This document shows positions 1-10,905 of a DNA stretch of 23,033 nucleotides, one piece after another. How positions within the stretch are numbered: position 1 is the first letter of the stretch; every line of letters begins with the position of its first letter. The notes beneath the pieces are model-generated. The model saw nothing but the letters and a program-made list of their open reading frames with translations. It had not been told where the DNA came from and did no database searches. The stretch is from assembly GCA_036897485.1 (NCBI GenBank), contig JAYMTF010001502.1, positions 1-23,033 of the forward strand, written 5' to 3'. This DNA is from Pelargonium nanum. Its lineage: Eukaryota > Streptophyta > Magnoliopsida > Geraniales > Geraniaceae. Both the position numbers and the translations under genes were made by a program.

Positions 1-850
1 TTAGTTAAGAGTTAGAATGATTCGGCCAACTCATCAATGAATTAATTGATGTGTCATCCCTCATTATTTGACACATCACTTTGTACAAATATTTTTGTAC
101 AAAATTTTGTACATATAGCATTACTCACAAAAAAATGACAATAAGAATGTGTGAGTTTTGAGGAAGAGTAACATTGAGCACTGACCGTCCTCGATTTGCT
201 GCTTTTTTTTTTTTTTGTTGGTGTCAATTTTGCCCAACTTTGTGGTACCCATAAAATTGAAATATGTGTGCAATATAGAGTACATCGTCCCTTGTCAAGG
301 TATTATCTTGTGGGTTGATTGTCCCTTTCGCATTTTCGACCTAGTCGGGTCCGATTTTGCATGCCTCGGGGAAGGTTGTTTAAGCTTCTTACTCCAAAAA
401 CCTTGATCGACTATGTGATTTTGGAGGGATTGAACTTCTTTGAAATCGTTACTACTTTCTTTTCTGTTACTTCCATCGCTTCTATACGTTTTACATCGGG
501 TTCACCAAATGTTGCACTCCGTCTTAAACTGCTAAATTGGACTCTTCCTAATATGAAAGTCTCTTTAACGCCCAAATTAGATACTATTCTCAAACCACCA
601 GGAGTCTTTAAGGATTTGTGTTAAGCTCTTTAGTGTTAGTCTCCCTATATTGATATCAACCTGCCATCCGAATTTAGCTATTTATCTCTTATTCATTGCC
701 TTGACTTGCACTTTAGCTTTGCCCCTATGATATGCTTATTGTCTTAAACTGTTGTGTTGGTGTGAGACCCATTACAAGAGAGGGTTGTCCCTATCCTATC
801 AAATGTGTGCCTCTGTTGACCAAAACAGTTGCATATATGTTGAATGTTGA
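1..850. other. intergenic, no gene recognised
   Basis: No coding region can be supported here. The first 120 bases are AT-rich and hold three spaced copies of a TTTGTACAAA-type palindrome (listed separately). From about 220 to 640 base composition is more balanced and one plus-strand frame stays open for about 100 codons. I see no recognisable domain, no splice partner and no convincing start, so it is left as unassigned sequence. It could be an old fragment of a gene or transposon lying mostly to the left of the window. Confidence 0.5.
80..115. repeat. triple TTTGTACAAA palindrome cluster
   Basis: TTTGTACAAA occurs at 80-89 and 94-103, and a related TTTTGTACATA at 105-115. The 10-base unit is its own reverse complement, so the segment can fold in several registers. 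Short palindromes close to a boundary-like GACACATCAC are typical of the ends of small non-autonomous DNA transposons, but no partner end was found, so the element type stays open. Confidence 0.35.
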
Positions 851-968
851 GGTAACAAAAATAAATTAAGAGAAAACAAGTAGGTGCTTAGAGGTGAATA
901 ATGGGAAAATGGAGTGAAATATGGAGTAGAGGATGTAAAAGAAGAGAAAGACAATAAAGAGAAAAGGA

Positions 969-990
969 CACACGTGCGGGCACACGTGTG
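969..990. promoter_or_regulatory. paired G-box motifs (CACGTG x2)
   Basis: CACACGTG occurs at 969-976 and again at 981-988, giving two CACGTG G-boxes exactly 12 bp apart, about one helical turn. CACGTG is the core site of plant bZIP and bHLH factors. The overlapping CGTGCG (973-978) and CGTGTG (985-990) also fit the BZR1 consensus CGTG(T/C)G. No gene start is visible nearby, so function is inferred from motif spacing only. Confidence 0.35.
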
Positions 991-1292
991 GGGGGGATGG
1001 ACAGGATGTACAATAATGGAAGGGAAGGGAAGGGAAAGGAAATAATAATGTTAGGTGGAGAGAGAAAGAAGAGGTAGGCATTTATTTGTGGGGAGAAGAG
1101 AAGAAAAGCAGAAAACAACAAAAGAGAGCCCCTCGTGCACCTCCAACGCACGACTCTCAACTCTCAACTCCACATTTCAATGTGTACCATCTCTCTACAC
1201 TCTGTTCTCAATCTTTAATAAAATAAATACAATACAGAGATAGCATAAGAATACAAAAGTTGATGAATGATGAGACCACAAACACAAGAGCG

Positions 1293-1360
1293 GTTGTTGT
1301 TGTTGTTGCATGTGTGCGTGTGGGTGTGGGTACACATTCCTCTCTTTCTCTCTCTCTCTA
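1293..1360. repeat. GTT, GT and CT microsatellite cluster
   Basis: (GTT)5 lies at 1293-1308, followed by a GT-rich run to about 1331 and a CT-rich run at 1341-1360. These are simple sequence repeats likely to vary in length between individuals. Confidence 0.7.
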
Positions 1361-1500
1361 CACTTATTATTCAAATTATTTGTAACCTTTTTCCTGTTTG
1401 CTTCACACTTCCGTGCATCTCTTTTCATCATCCCACCTCACCTAATCTAATTGCCCTTTCTTTTTCTCAACATATACTCTCAATTTTCTATTTTTGATTT

Positions 1501-4440
1501 CTATTTTAGGTCAAATCATTATAGCAATAATGGTTGATTTACTTGATTACTCTCTTAAAAAAACTTGATTTTTTTTACGTCTCAAGTTTATGACAATGTT
1601 TACGTCAATGTAATGCAAGATACTCTAAATTTATTAATTATGTGGTTGAATATATTATTATGTATGATATAAAACAAATGAAAATTTCAGTAAAAACAAA
1701 TACCTCAACATCAACACCCAAGTGGTATTGCAGTTCATCATTATTTTGGCTTCTACTCTTTAAAACGACTATACATTTTATTGTCTAAAAAGTTAGTAAT
1801 ACATATAGAATTTTAAATGTGAACTAATTTATGCTTAATTTATTTTATACAGAGAATAGGACAGTAGACACTAGATCAGTACATAGAGTATATGTTTTAA
1901 ACAAATTTATCCAGTAGGGGAGCCAATATGTTGAATATGAGTGGACAACTAAACATGAAACTCAATATCTCAACGGGGAAACATGTAACAAACAATGAAA
2001 TTGATATGTTCAATAAAAAAAATTCAGAATTAGCTTTGGGAATGATAAAGACAACTGGCTACTTCAGCCCACCCATACATTCGCCTCTTAATGTATCCTA
2101 AATAATAATGTTTGTAAGAATACGGATTATTCTCTTGCTTTTCATAACCTCCTCCCTTTCAAACAAAATATCCGTATTGACATCATCAAGTTTTCTCCCT
2201 AAAATTGGAGTGACCAATTTGACAACTCTTCATACTTGTCTTCCTCCATCGTTGTTGATGCATCCTTGCGTCTCTAATTTTTGTATTTATGCATATTTTT
2301 TTGGTAACACAATCACTAAATCCAAATACGTCGGTAAAGCTTTTGTCCAATCATAAGATATCAAACCAAGAAACACACAAAACACAACACAAAGATAATA
2401 ACTATTGAAAGAAGAAGAAGAAGAAAACAGAGGGTGCCAATAATGCCATTTGTCATGTAATGCTTGAAACACGGCGTGCTCGATTCCGGTTCGCAACAAG
2501 TCATTGCGAATATGAAATTGAAAACTCAAGCTCAACAGAAAACAAAATAAACAAAATAAAATCCACACAAATTGAGAGCAATATGCAAGTGGTTCCAAAA
2601 ACGCTTGCCGTATAGGCATTGGGAGTAGAGTCACATCCAAATTGTATTTATTTGTGAGATTTGTCAACCGTGCGTCATGTAACTGTATCCCAGAAAGCTG
2701 CCCAAGCCAACCCGCCTGATTGCCATTCTTTTCTTTTCTATTTATAAAATGTATGCACTATATATCTTCTAGTTCTTCGTCATAGTTCACAAATATAGGC
2801 AAATTCAGGGTCGTTCCAATCATTCTAGTTCTAAATTAAGTAATTAAACTGAGTAATTAGAGAACGGGATTAGCTGCATTCCAATCATTAACCACATTAC
2901 TTATACCATTGTCAGAATGTTTGGCAAATTGTCTGTTTTTTTTGTTAGTAATGTATTTCATAAACTATAATTTGGGTGACGCTCCCAAAGAGAGTGAGAA
3001 ACATTATTACTTCGAGTATGATGTTCCGTTGCTTATAAAAAAAAATTGTTTGAAGAAGAATAAAACAAAATATTGAAAATACAAGATTAGTAATTGAGAT
3101 TGTTTTTGAAAAAAATTCAAGTACATAAAAAATTTCAAAGTATAAATAAATACATAATATTTTTCTATCAGCAATATGTACACAATAATGTGCATGGGTG
3201 CATCATAATGTCAAATCCCTATCTAAGGATCTTGGTGTGGATCCATAATATTGTAGATTTGTAGGAGTCACCATCCAATCTACCTTTAGTGCCACTGAAA
3301 GACAAGGTCATGCAACCACCCACTGGCTACTGCCCCATTTGAATATATGGGTGTCAAGAAACAAAAATGAGTGTTAAATAGATGAGCATCATTAACATTA
3401 AGTGAACCAAATTTATAAGATTAACAAATGTATTTTACAGTTCAAATATTACTTAATGATCACTCTGTTACACAAAATATACTCTCTCTTTTTAATGAAA
3501 GAGAGCTTCATATATATTTTTAAAAGCATGAGTATGGAGGGACAAATCTACCGGTTACACAAATTCATTCATATCGCCAAATAAAAGACTTGAGCAATCT
3601 CAGCGGGTGCAAATACAAAATAACCAAACCCAAAAAGCAATGTCTTAGTTTAGCTAAATAGTCAATCACAAAATTTCTCTCTTACCACCAGCTAAAGATT
3701 CACTTCTCCCACAAACACAATTTCAAATTTGCAAATCTCAATTAAAGTAGCTCAGGATGAGATATGCCACAATTTTTAGATGAAAACTCATAAACAGAGA
3801 GAATAAATCTCAAGTGTAGCATTTAAAAGCTTTTAAACCAAATATAAGATACACAATTCATTCGAGGCCATCCACAGTTCGGCCAACAGATGAAGCAATA
3901 TCCCAACTCACACGACGAAGATCCTACAAATCAATTTTTATAATGATCTTTACCGTTGATACATGAAATTATAGAATAGTTTGGGTTGCTTTAATAATAA
4001 TGTAAAATGATAAGACTACACAAGCATGGAGTGTCAACATCTAGGGGATGTTCATGTACATGTACTACAACAACAACACCTACTGTACGGAGATGCTCCA
4101 AATAAAGCCGCCCTAAAATATGTGTGAATTTGCATGCACATACGATACCTCCCAATCCACATCAAACACCATCCTCTCTCTCTCTTAGTCCTTGCATTTT
4201 AAGGATTAGATTTATATGCATGCACATTGCACACTCTCCTTTTTCATTGGTTTGTTTCAAATCTGACTAATTTACATAATTTCACTGCTTTTCCTTTTAA
4301 ATGCCATTGATAGAGATTTTCCTCTTTGTCATTTCCCTTTTCTATTTCTTTTTATGATACAATATATATGTGAAAGAAATAATTAGGAATAAAAACAAAA
4401 TAAACTGCATGGCCTTGTTTATTGCCTCAGATTTCCCACA
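1501..4440. other. AT-rich intergenic stretch
   Basis: No gene can be supported in this 2.9 kb. A minus-strand frame at 2287-2667 is open for about 125 codons and encodes a hydrophobic, Cys/Phe/Leu-rich string. It begins at a TTG, matches no family I know and includes a GAA microsatellite read as poly-Ser, so it is not called. (GAA)5 lies at 2411-2425. TTCCAATCATT is directly repeated at 2814-2824 and 2879-2889. An exon-like fragment at 3858-3923 is listed separately. The rest is AT-rich without recognisable structure. Confidence 0.5.
3858..3923 (-). pseudogene. exon-like fragment, possible terminal exon
   Basis: On the minus strand a plant-like 3' splice site (TTTGTAG) is followed directly by 22 codons ending in TGA. 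The peptide reads DLRRVSWDIASSVGRTVDGL plus a final Glu. Its composition is protein-like, unlike the AT-rich surroundings. About 300 bp downstream on the same strand read like a 3' UTR. No upstream exon of the same gene is visible between 3930 and 4900, and I do not recognise the family. It may be the last exon of a decayed gene, a captured exon, or chance. Confidence 0.2.
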
Positions 4441-4455
4441 TCCGTTGGTTTGTAC

Positions 4456-4870
4456 TAGTGGTGGCAATTCGTGTCGTAACACGACACTCGATAAAAACAC
4501 CATACAAAATAAGTGTGTTTGAGTTCACACACTTTGTTATCGTGTCTTTCATATTGGAGAATCGAATTACGTTTAGTAATCGTGTAGTGTTCGTACCGAG
4601 TCTCCAAAAGATGCACAAACGATTAATCAGTCGTGTTGTGACAAACACGCTTAAAAGTATAATTGTAAATTAATTTTAATAATGTGTTCAACGTGCTGGG
4701 TCGTGTCGCACCAAACGTGTTAGATAGTGTTTTGTCATATGTGTTGGTTCTATAATGTAGAATGTGTTAATGGTGTTCGTGTACGTGTTAATCGTGTCGT
4801 GTACGTGTTGATCTATGTATCATGATTACTAATGTGTCATATTCGTAATCCATCGTGCAACAAACAAATA
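4456..4870. repeat. CGTGT-rich degenerate repeat, possible hAT-like element fragment
   Basis: The block opens with TAGTGGTGGCAA (4456-4467), close to the terminal sequence of many plant hAT-type elements, and is then filled with CGTGT/GTGTT words. A perfect 7-bp hairpin lies just inside: GTGTCGT at 4471-4477 and ACGACAC at 4481-4487. Near the other end CGTGTACGTGTT is repeated at 4778-4789 and 4798-4809, 20 bp apart. No matching inverted terminus (TTGCCACCAC...) was found downstream, so the element is incomplete or decayed. Open frames across it on both strands are a by-product of its composition. Confidence 0.35.
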
Positions 4871-7400
4871 GCTTTTAACGTGACATGAATATATCGTACT
4901 TGCGTGAATTATGAATTGTTTTGGACGTGAATATTGAACTTCAATAGATAATGATTATGAATTGAAAAAATCTATATGTTGGTGAATAATGTCTCTGGCC
5001 ATGGTTAATGACAATACGTCAAGTAAATCAATTACCTCAATCAGCGCCTAACATTTCGTTCCACAACTATTAAATTGGTAGTTTGTCATTCATGCCTTTG
5101 TCTTTTCTCGATTTTTCTTCTCTCTAACTAATAAATTATTTTTGTTTTAATATGAATTTGTCATGCGATTAAACAAAAATATAAATAACTAGCCCTCTCA
5201 GTCTCAAATGAAAAAATGGGATTAGGATTTGCGGATGTATATCCTTAATTTAATGCAATTTTCTCCGATCATGGTTTTTTGCTCCGGGAATAATTGAATT
5301 TGAAAAATCAGTTATTTCAAAAAACATTGTTGTAAGTTTTTGTGAAATAACTTATAACGTACATAACAAAGCAGATTAGACCAAACTGTTTAAGTGCTTC
5401 AGAATTTTTTAGAGGTCTCTGGCTGCATGTGGTATAAGGTGAGTTATTTAGGGTTATAGGGGAGAACTACCTCTTATTGTGTAGCTCAACTGATACAAAA
5501 AAAAAAACGTATGACATACATAAAATTGTAATGTCAGCATAAGATAAATGTGTTCTACTCGGACAGAAAGTCAGAAAGTAAATCAAGAAAATTGAATGGT
5601 TGTGCAAGGCCTTATATAAACATCCATCCTCACTTCCATATTAATGATTATTGCGTAGAGGGAACATATTGAATGAATGTTCAATCTACTGAACACTCGT
5701 TGAGATATATTTAGAGAGATTCAAATAATAAAATAGGCGGATTTAACGGTCATTCAATTTTAGGGGAGCAAATCTTTGGATGAATTTTTCAAGGCTCGCC
5801 CTACAAAATTTGACTTGTTGATGAGTGAACCAGGTGCAATTGTTCGAAACTTGAAGCCGCAGAAAACATAGGAATTATGGAGTCACTTGAGAGTGTAAGA
5901 GAGTTTTCTGAGAGTATAATAAATTTGTATAAGTTAGGAGTCTTGGGGAATCACCTTGAAAATCAAAGAATCTAATGGATTTGTCTAAGGTAAAAACTAA
6001 TGAGTTCCTGTATTTTTTATTTTTTAACATGATCATCCATATTTCAACTCTTGTCACTCTTTGCATCGTGGGTTGATTAAATTTGTCATCAACCACGGCA
6101 ATTTCAAGAGTATTTTGGTGTTATAATATCTCCCACAAAAGCCTCCCACCTCTAGTAAGAAAAGCTTATATGTGTATCAATTGTATGAGAGTCCTGCTAC
6201 AACTCGCAAACACCCAAACAGATTTTACGCTAAAAATCTATTGAGTTTCACTATGCAAAAGGTGAGTAGATAAACTAAAGAAGCACTTGCAAACGTGGGA
6301 ATGAATGATGATACTCACGTGTAAATGGTGAACATCATCCGGAAAAGAAATATTGAAGTGTTCATGATTTTGATATAATAAGATCTAATGCAAACTTCAA
6401 ATCTCCAATCCAATGATGTGATTGGTGGAAAATCTATTGGCTCCACCTAATCATTCTGATGAAAGGATAGGCTTAAGAATTAGCCAAAAACTTTACTCTC
6501 TTTTCCACACTAGCTAAGCTAGCCTCCAAGCAACATCTCCATCTATTTAGCTCATCTAGTCAAGATAGTTGCGTCTATCTCTCTAGTTAATGAGCTCGGT
6601 ATGATAAAAAAAATCAAAGGGAGAGAGATTGAGAGGGCATGCACTAGCTATAACTTGGATAAACACAAAATGGTAGTGTAGTTTATGTGTTTTTCGTGAC
6701 AAAGAGATTCAAGAATTTGAGGGCAATGGAAATGAGCAAGAAAGTATAACATTAAGAGCAAGATAAGTTTGTATTTTCAATGTTCTTGGCACGAACTAAA
6801 CAATCAGCATTTGCTAAAATTATATTGTAAACATTTATTTGTGTCTTTCGATTTTACGGAAATGTAGAAAATCAGGACTTTGTTCTTCACAAAACTTTGA
6901 TTTGAAAGAGTCTCATACAATTGGAGAACGAGTTTTGATTGAATATAAGAATGTACTTTAACAAATATGGCAACTACTTAGCTAATATATGAGTTACTAA
7001 GAGGGAGAGAAAGTGTGTCACCTTATCATGTGAACACTTGCATCTACTTAATTTTTTCTCCAATGCTTGGCAACTATTATAGCAAATGGCAAAAGGGGAA
7101 AGAATGTGAAACAGTTTTTTTTTTTTGAAGTAATACACTGAGTACATGATAAGAAATACATATATAATATATGTCCATATATACGTGAAATAGTTGAGTT
7201 TAACATTGTGTGCTTAAGTTAACATGTTCTCTTTAGCATATCTTTTTAGCACATTTTACTTCAATGTTTAACATTTCTATCAAATGAGCAAACCAATCTT
7301 CATTTGAGATGTTCTTAATTAGTGGGATAAAAAGATAAGAGAGAATGTATAGTAATCAAAGATTGAACCAATAAAAAAAAGTGAGGGTAGGAGACGCAAT
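4871..7400. other. AT-rich intergenic stretch, nothing recognised
   Basis: No coding region, RNA gene or clear element is supported. There are TATA-like words (for example around 5613) without an associated open reading frame, and poly-A/poly-T runs near 5500 and 7115. All open frames are short and AT-rich. Confidence 0.5.
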
Positions 7401-8334
7401 TAATATTTGCCTCGACAGTTGATATTAGAATTGTCTTTACTAAAGCTAAATCCAAATACCCGTTTAAACGTTGAAGGTAGGTTTACGACGACAAATGACA
7501 GGGATAGGGATAGTTTTGGGAATCGATATTCTTGAAAGTCTACCATTCTACTGCTATACAGTCCAAGGAGTGAATACACCACTGTATCAGTGTGGTGGTT
7601 TTCTAGGAATTACAGGCCACACCTACTACACAACCCTTGCTTTGCAATTGCAGCAGTAACTTTCAAAATCCAACCCAAACCTCTCTCTCTTCTCTTATTC
7701 ACATCACATGGTAACTAATAAGCCACTGTCTTGTTGTGGTTTTTTGTAATTCCACCACCATGCATGTGAACCTCTCTGGACTGTGAGGTCCAATAGGGTG
7801 GTGCTCTCCATGTGCTTACTCCCATATAGATGCCTTTTTGACTCTTTATTTAGCTCTTTCCTCTCTCTCTACTTGTTTCACCAAATCAACAATTCTTTTT
7901 TAATGCATCACCACACTATTATTATTATTGTCATGACCTTGCATGGATACAAACATTCTAGTTTGGTCTTTGGAGAATTTCTACATTTCAAATGCCTCTG
8001 GTTTTATGCAGTTTGTTATTGTAGATTTCAAGAAAGAAAAATAATAATATATATTTTTGAATTTATTTCATTTAATTTTCTTGGGGGTGATGTTTTTTAG
8101 TTTTTACTAGTAGACTAGGGTCCCTCCCTAGTAGGGTGCATGGTTTGGCCTTTGTGAATTGTGACCCCTCTCTCTCTCTTCTCTCCATATGGTGGTGGGT
8201 GGTGGTTCAGAGGCCTATATATACACAGACACACTTGTGGCTAACTTAAATTAAAGCAAGCCCATACCATTTACAGCTCTCTTGGCAGATTTGGTTTGAG
8301 GCTTTCTGAGCAAAGAGAAAGGGAAGAAGCAACA
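7401..8334 (+). promoter_or_regulatory. upstream region and leader of CYP85A1
   Basis: This is the roughly 0.9 kb before the CYP85A1 start codon. E-boxes of the CATGTG/CACATG type lie at 7705-7710, 7763-7768 and 7809-7814, and an RY-like CATGCATG at 7759-7766. A pyrimidine patch (8167-8186) sits just upstream of the TATA box. Brassinosteroid biosynthetic P450 genes are known to be feedback-repressed through BZR1/BES1 factors, and BES1-type factors bind CANNTG. I saw no perfect CGTG(T/C)G element in this interval, so hormone feedback is plausible but not shown. Confidence 0.45.
8216..8223 (+). promoter_or_regulatory. TATA box of CYP85A1
   Basis: TATATATA lies 112 bp upstream of the CYP85A1 start codon, right after a CT-rich patch at 8167-8186. 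Transcription would start near 8250, giving a leader of about 85 nt with no upstream ATG in the reading frame. Confidence 0.7.
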
Positions 8335-10905
8335 ATGGCTGTTTTGATGGTGATTCTTGTGCTTCTGGTGCTTCTTCTCTGCATCTCCTCTGCTTTGCTG
8401 AGATGGAATGAGCTGAGGTACAGGAAGCAAGGCTTGCCTCCTGGCACAATGGGCTGGCCTGTCTTTGGTGAGACCACTGAGTTCCTTAAACAAGGTCCTA
8501 GCTTCATGAAAAACCAAAGAACAAGGTAACATATATAACACTGTAACACTAACACTGGTTGGCCTGTCGAGGCTCGGTTGTTACGCTTGCTGATTAAAAT
8601 TAATTTGAGCTAATTTGTATTGGTATATATGTAGGTATGGGAGTTTGTTCAAGTCCCACATACTTGGGTGTCCTACAGTGGTGTCCATGGATCCAGAGCT
8701 CAACAGATACATACTGATGAATGAATCAAAGGGTTTGGTTCCTGGGTACCCTCAGTCCATGCTTGACATCTTGGGCAAATGCAACATTGCTGCTGTTCAT
8801 GGCTCCACCCACAAGTACATGAGAGGAGCATTGCTCTCTCTCATAAGCCCCTCCATCATCAGAGACCAGCTCCTGCCCAAAATTGACCACTTCATGAGAT
8901 CCCACCTCTCCAACTGGGATCATCAAATCATTGATATTCAGCAAAAAACCAAAGAGGTTTGTTAATCCACAAAACACCATTTCTTGATCATCCTCTGTTT
9001 CTTGATCCCCTGTTTCTTGATCCTCTGTTTCTTGATTTTTGCAGATGGCGCTTTTGTCATCTCTTAACCAGATTGCTGGTGTTGAATCTGCATCAATGGC
9101 TCCGACGTTTATGCCGGAGTTCTTTAAGCTTGTTCTGGGGACGCTTTCTCTGCCAATTGACCTTCCGGGGACCAACTATCGCCGGGGAGTTCAGGCGAGG
9201 AAGAACATAGTGAGCATGCTGAGAGAGCTGATGGATAAAAGGAGAGGCTCTGGAGAAACCCACCATGACATGCTTGGCAGCTTGATGAAGAGAGACGATG
9301 AGAACAAATACAAGCTCAGTGACGAAGAGATCATCGATCAAATCATCACGATTCTGTATTCGGGTTACGAGACTGTCTCGACCACTTCCATGATGGCCGT
9401 CAAGTACCTCCATGACCATCCCAAGTTTCTGCAAGAACTCAGAGTATGTAACTCTCACAACACACACTTTCTTGATTTCTATTCCTCTGTTTTTGAGTAA
9501 CTGGTAAACAAGTTTTCCAGTTTTCTGAAAACGGGAGGAAATACTTCATAACTAAACGGACACTTATTTTCTGTGTTTTCAATTTTCTGCAGAATGAACA
9601 TATGGCGATCAGGGAGACGAAAAAACCAGATGATCCGATTGATTGGAACGACTTCAAATCAATGAGGTTCACTCGTGCGGTGAGTAGTTTGAATTCAATA
9701 CTTGCCGATTAGGAACCATTTTTTTGTTTTGGAATCTTGATTTTAATACAGTTCTTGATTTGACTCAGGTGATTTATGAGACCTCAAGATTAGCTACAAT
9801 TGTAAATGGGGTGTTGAGGAAAACGACCCGAGAAATGGAACTCAACGGTGAGATTTGAGATTGATTTGTAAATATTTTTGTGACTGTCCTTTTATTTTGT
9901 CAATTATTTGAGGGAAAAAATGAAATGGTCTTTTTGCACCTACTAAGTAGCATCTCTTTGTTAATAATAAATTGACCAATAATGTTGTGTTGTGTTATCT
10001 TATCATTCTTTTTGCACCAAAACAATTTGGTTTTTTGATACATACACATCGTTGTCATTCCATTGGTGAAATGGTGACCCCATATCTGTAAAGGAAATTA
10101 TCTTGTTGGAAAAAATAAATAAAGAGAATAGAGGAAGTTTCTTTCACTTTATAAGACATTTCACTTTTGTACGGCTAATAATAGTAAAATCCATGTGTGC
10201 TTTTGGGGGATAGATGATTAGGTGGTTATTTGGTTACTTTACTTAGCTTGTGCAAAGGCAATGTTTATAAACCGGTGAAAGTAGAACGGTTTAAATAGTA
10301 AAAAAAAGTATGTTTAACTATAAGTTCGACCCATGTTACATTTGAGTCTACCACACTATGTGTTTTTTTCTTTTCACGATCGACTATCAGTTGATACAAT
10401 TGAGTTTGTCTCGTTTTCAACCTAATGCTTGTATACTTTACAAAGTCGGTCCTAACTGTTGTTTTATGTTGGATTTCAGGATTTATAATTCCGGAGGGAT
10501 GGAGAATTTATGTGTACACAAGAGAACTGAACTACGATCCATTTCTGTATCCGGACCCACAAAGCTTCAATCCATGGAGATGGCTACAAGAGAAGAGTGT
10601 TGAATCTCAAAATTATTTCCTGGTTTTTGGGGGAGGCACAAGGCAGTGTCCAGGAAAGGAATTGGGAATCGCTGAGATTTCTACATTTCTTCATTATTTT
10701 GTAACCAGATACAGGTAACCTAGCAACCTAATTTACTATATTAGGCTTTTAAAATATAATTATAAAAAAAAATTCAATTTTGTTTATTGAATTCAATATT
10801 TGTTTTTGCAGGTGGGAAGAAATAGGAGGAGACAAATTGATGAAGTTTCCGAGAGTTGAAGCCCCAAATGGGCTGCGGATTAGGGTTTCGTCTCTGTCTC
10901 ACTAA
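8335..10905 (+). CDS. CYP85A1: CYP85A1-type brassinosteroid-6-oxidase (cytochrome P450)
   Basis: Seven exons: 8335-8525, 8635-8956, 9045-9443, 9593-9679, 9769-9847, 10480-10714 and 10812-10905. All introns are GT-AG and the protein is 468 aa, close to the roughly 465 aa of Arabidopsis CYP85A1. The family oxidises 6-deoxobrassinosteroids at C-6, making castasterone, late in brassinosteroid synthesis at the ER. Visible parts are an N-terminal membrane anchor (residues 2-22), the proline hinge GLPPGTMGWPVFGETTEF, the I-helix segment SGYETVSTTS (277-286), ExxR as ETSR (337-340), FNPWRW (389-394) and the heme loop FGGGTRQCPG (409-418) with Cys416 as iron ligand. All key residues are intact. The start is the first ATG after the TATA box. 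A1 versus A2/A3 paralogy cannot be settled by eye, so Baeyer-Villiger activity (brassinolide synthesis) is not claimed. Confidence 0.95.
8980..9036 (+). repeat. 15-bp tandem repeat in CYP85A1 intron 2
   Basis: TTTCTTGAT occurs four times, at 8980, 8998, 9013 and 9028, within a TGTTTCTTGATCCTC-type unit of about 15 bp. The repeat ends eight bases before the exon 3 boundary and supplies most of the polypyrimidine tract of an 88-bp intron. A fifth TTTCTTGAT lies in the next intron at 9468-9476. Confidence 0.8.
9848..10479 (+). other. long fifth intron of CYP85A1
   Basis: At 632 bp this is by far the longest intron of the gene; the others are 88-149 bp. It joins a phase-1 codon (G at 9847 with GA at 10480-10481, giving Gly360). 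It is T-rich and holds no coding exon or recognisable element. Confidence 0.85.

Larger units (their letters stand above)
851..1500. other. purine/pyrimidine-biased low-complexity block with G-boxes
   Basis: The plus strand is strongly A/G-rich from about 890 to 1130 and turns T/C-rich from about 1340 to 1500. It contains GGGAA repeats (1018-1039), a GTT microsatellite (1293-1308) and a CT-rich run (1341-1360). Open frames in this block encode only low-complexity Ser/Leu/Phe or Arg/Lys/Glu-rich strings, as expected from biased composition, and are not genes. The block resembles a promoter or leader of a plant gene, but no coding exon follows on either side within the window. Confidence 0.5.

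Noticed and set aside
319-624. Plus-strand open frame of about 100 codons
   Set aside because: Begins with TTG and has no recognisable motif; its length is within chance for the less AT-rich composition.
866-1160. Overlapping minus-strand frames rich in Ser, Pro, Leu and Phe
   Set aside because: Direct result of the purine-rich plus strand; no conserved pattern.
2287-2667. Minus-strand open frame of about 125 codons, hydrophobic
   Set aside because: Starts at TTG, no family resemblance, includes a GAA microsatellite read as poly-Ser, and no splice partners or promoter are evident.
2814-2889. Direct repeat TTCCAATCATT flanking 54 bp, considered as a target duplication
   Set aside because: The enclosed sequence lacks inverted ends and 11 bp fits no common element; probably part of a decayed repeat.
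5600-5720. TATATAAA word followed by leader-like sequence, considered as a promoter or LTR
   Set aside because: No coding sequence follows and no paired terminal repeat could be found.
7570-7622. CACCACTG...CAGTGTGGTGG hairpin upstream of CYP85A1, considered as a small-RNA precursor
   Set aside because: Arms pair perfectly over only 5-6 bp; too short and imperfect for a miRNA hairpin.
8246-8555. Three minus-strand frames over CYP85A1 exon 1
   Set aside because: Antisense shadows of the coding exon and leader.
8726-9175. 149-codon minus-strand frame across CYP85A1 exons 2 and 3
   Set aside because: Antisense shadow of the P450 exons; crosses intron 2 and its repeat, where it reads as a repetitive acidic string.
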